Source: Pseudomonas canadensis (GTDB taxonomy: Bacteria > Pseudomonadota > Gammaproteobacteria > Pseudomonadales > Pseudomonadaceae). Taken from it: 64,000 nucleotides of DNA. Each line of letters opens with the position of its first letter. The stretch's first letter is position 1. Below, in pieces: positions 63,244-64,000 of the stretch. The stretch spans positions 248,001 through 312,000 of the forward strand of contig NZ_AYTD01000011.1 in the NCBI RefSeq assembly GCF_000503215.1. The letters are read 5' to 3'. A model generated the notes under the pieces. The model was not told the DNA's origin and did not search any database. It saw nothing but the letters and a program-made list of their open reading frames with translations. A program made the translations under genes and the position numbers.

Positions 63244-64000
63244 TTAGTCGGCGGTCAATACACCACGGCGCACCTGGTCGCGTTCGATGGACTCGAACAG
63301 CGCCTTGAAGTTGCCCTCGCCAAACCCATCGTCGCCCTTACGCTGGATGAATTCGAAGAACACCGGGCCCATCAGGGTTTCCGAGAAGATCTGCAGCAGC
63401 AGGCGCTTGTCGCCTTCCACCGAAGAGCCGTCCAGCAGGATACCGCGTGCCTGCAGTTGGTCCACCGGCTCACCGTGGTTCGGCAGGCGGCCTTCGAGCA
63501 TTTCATAGTAGGTGTCCGGCGGCGCGGTCATGAAGCGCATGCCGATCTTCTTCAACGCGTCCCAGGTCTTGACCAGGTCCTCGGTGAGGAACGCCACGTG
63601 TTGGATGCCTTCGCCGTTGAACTGCATCAGGAACTCTTCGATCTGCCCCGCGCCCTTGGACGACTCTTCGTTCAACGGGATGCGGATCATGCCGTCCGGC
63701 GCGCTCATGGCCTTGGACGTCAGGCCGGTGTATTCGCCCTTGATGTCGAAGTAGCGCGCTTCACGGAAGTTGAACAGTTTTTCGTAGAAGTTGGCCCAGT
63801 ACGCCATGCGGCCGCGATAGACGTTGTGCGTCAGGTGGTCGATGACTTTGAGGCCTGCACCGACCGGATTGCGCTCCACGCCTTCGAGGTATACGAAGTC
63901 GATGTCATAGATCGAGCTGCCTTCGCCAAAACGATCGATCAGGTAAAGCGGCGCACCGCCGATGCCCTTGATCGCCGGCAGGTTCAGTTCCATCGGGCCG
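63244..64000 (-). CDS. hppD: 4-Hydroxyphenylpyruvate dioxygenase, 5' end beyond the window
   Basis: 252 C-terminal residues are present; the reading frame continues past 64000 and the first in-frame ATG (63993) is internal. It converts 4-hydroxyphenylpyruvate to homogentisate in tyrosine breakdown. The three iron ligands are visible: His in [13 protein letters not shown], His in [13 protein letters not shown] and Glu in [14 protein letters not shown]. Family length is about 358 residues, so about 106 N-terminal residues lie outside. RarD is convergent. The sequence closely resembles the P. fluorescens enzyme as I recall it. Confidence 0.96.
   Translation of the reverse strand, partial: GPMELNLPAIKGIGGAPLYLIDRFGEGSSIYDIDFVYLEGVERNPVGAGLKVIDHLTHNVYRGRMAYWANFYEKLFNFREARYFDIKGEYTGLTSKAMSAPDGMIRIPLNEESSKGAGQIEEFLMQFNGEGIQHVAFLTEDLVKTWDALKKIGMRFMTAPPDTYYEMLEGRLPNHGEPVDQLQARGILLDGSSVEGDKRLLLQIFSETLMGPVFFEFIQRKGDDGFGEGNFKALFESIERDQVRRGVLTAD

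Noticed and set aside
63993..63995. ATG as start of hppD
   Set aside because: The frame stays open to the window edge and the family is about 358 residues, so this Met is internal.

Overview
The window is a dense, GC-rich chromosomal segment that reads as a fluorescent Pseudomonas (P. fluorescens group). Supporting signs are REP/REPIN palindromes of the Pseudomonas type, a 4-hydroxyphenylpyruvate dioxygenase of pseudomonad type at the right edge, a polymyxin-resistance arn operon, an orphan cbb3 oxidase subunit pair and many two-component genes. I see no rRNA, tRNA, CRISPR array or insertion sequence.

Layout. 1-2.8 kb: a chemoreceptor cut by the left edge and a divergent Bcr/CflA drug exporter. 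2.8-10 kb: an eight-gene minus-strand operon (GntR regulator, AprA-like flavoprotein, AprB-like ferredoxin, nitrate/sulfonate-type ABC importer, HEAT-repeat protein, DUF971 protein) with a perfect palindromic operator candidate at its head. 10-13 kb: a stress-type SDR, a REP mosaic, a lone tyrosine recombinase and a secreted protein of unknown role. 13.4-22.7 kb: arnCADTEF-ugd plus a second ArnT-like glycosyltransferase; arnB is absent from the window. 22.9-30 kb: an HPP membrane protein, then two convergent acyl-CoA clusters that fit the distal steps of valine (plus strand) and isoleucine (minus strand) degradation, separated by a perfect REPIN. 30.2-32.3 kb: a bestrophin and a TPR protein.

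32.4-47.7 kb is a sensory block: KaiC-like ATPase, hybrid kinases, CheB, CheR and single-domain receivers. A 1591-residue toxin-like gene sits inside it (35.8-40.5 kb). The toxin carries a YopT-type Cys/His/Asp signature and, further on, a second Cys/His pair that resembles CheD/CNF1-type deamidases.

47.9-64 kb: DUF1254/DUF1214, DUF3313 lipoprotein and DUF1176 envelope proteins, an orphan ccoN-ccoQ pair, an Asp/Glu racemase facing an amino-acid acetyltransferase, a glycerate/hexarate module (glycerate kinase, CdaR, MFS transporter), a 0.6-kb non-coding stretch with a strongly folded repeat, an SDR without the usual catalytic Tyr/Lys beside a LysR regulator, an aldo/keto reductase, a second perfect REPIN, RarD, a bidirectional terminator and the 3' part of hppD.

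The most promising undescribed systems are the AprAB-like flavoprotein/importer operon and the two-warhead toxin. The arn operon without arnB, the SDR lacking its catalytic residues and the three-way-junction repeat also deserve attention. Everything here was read by eye from sequence; family names rest on motif recognition, not on database searches.
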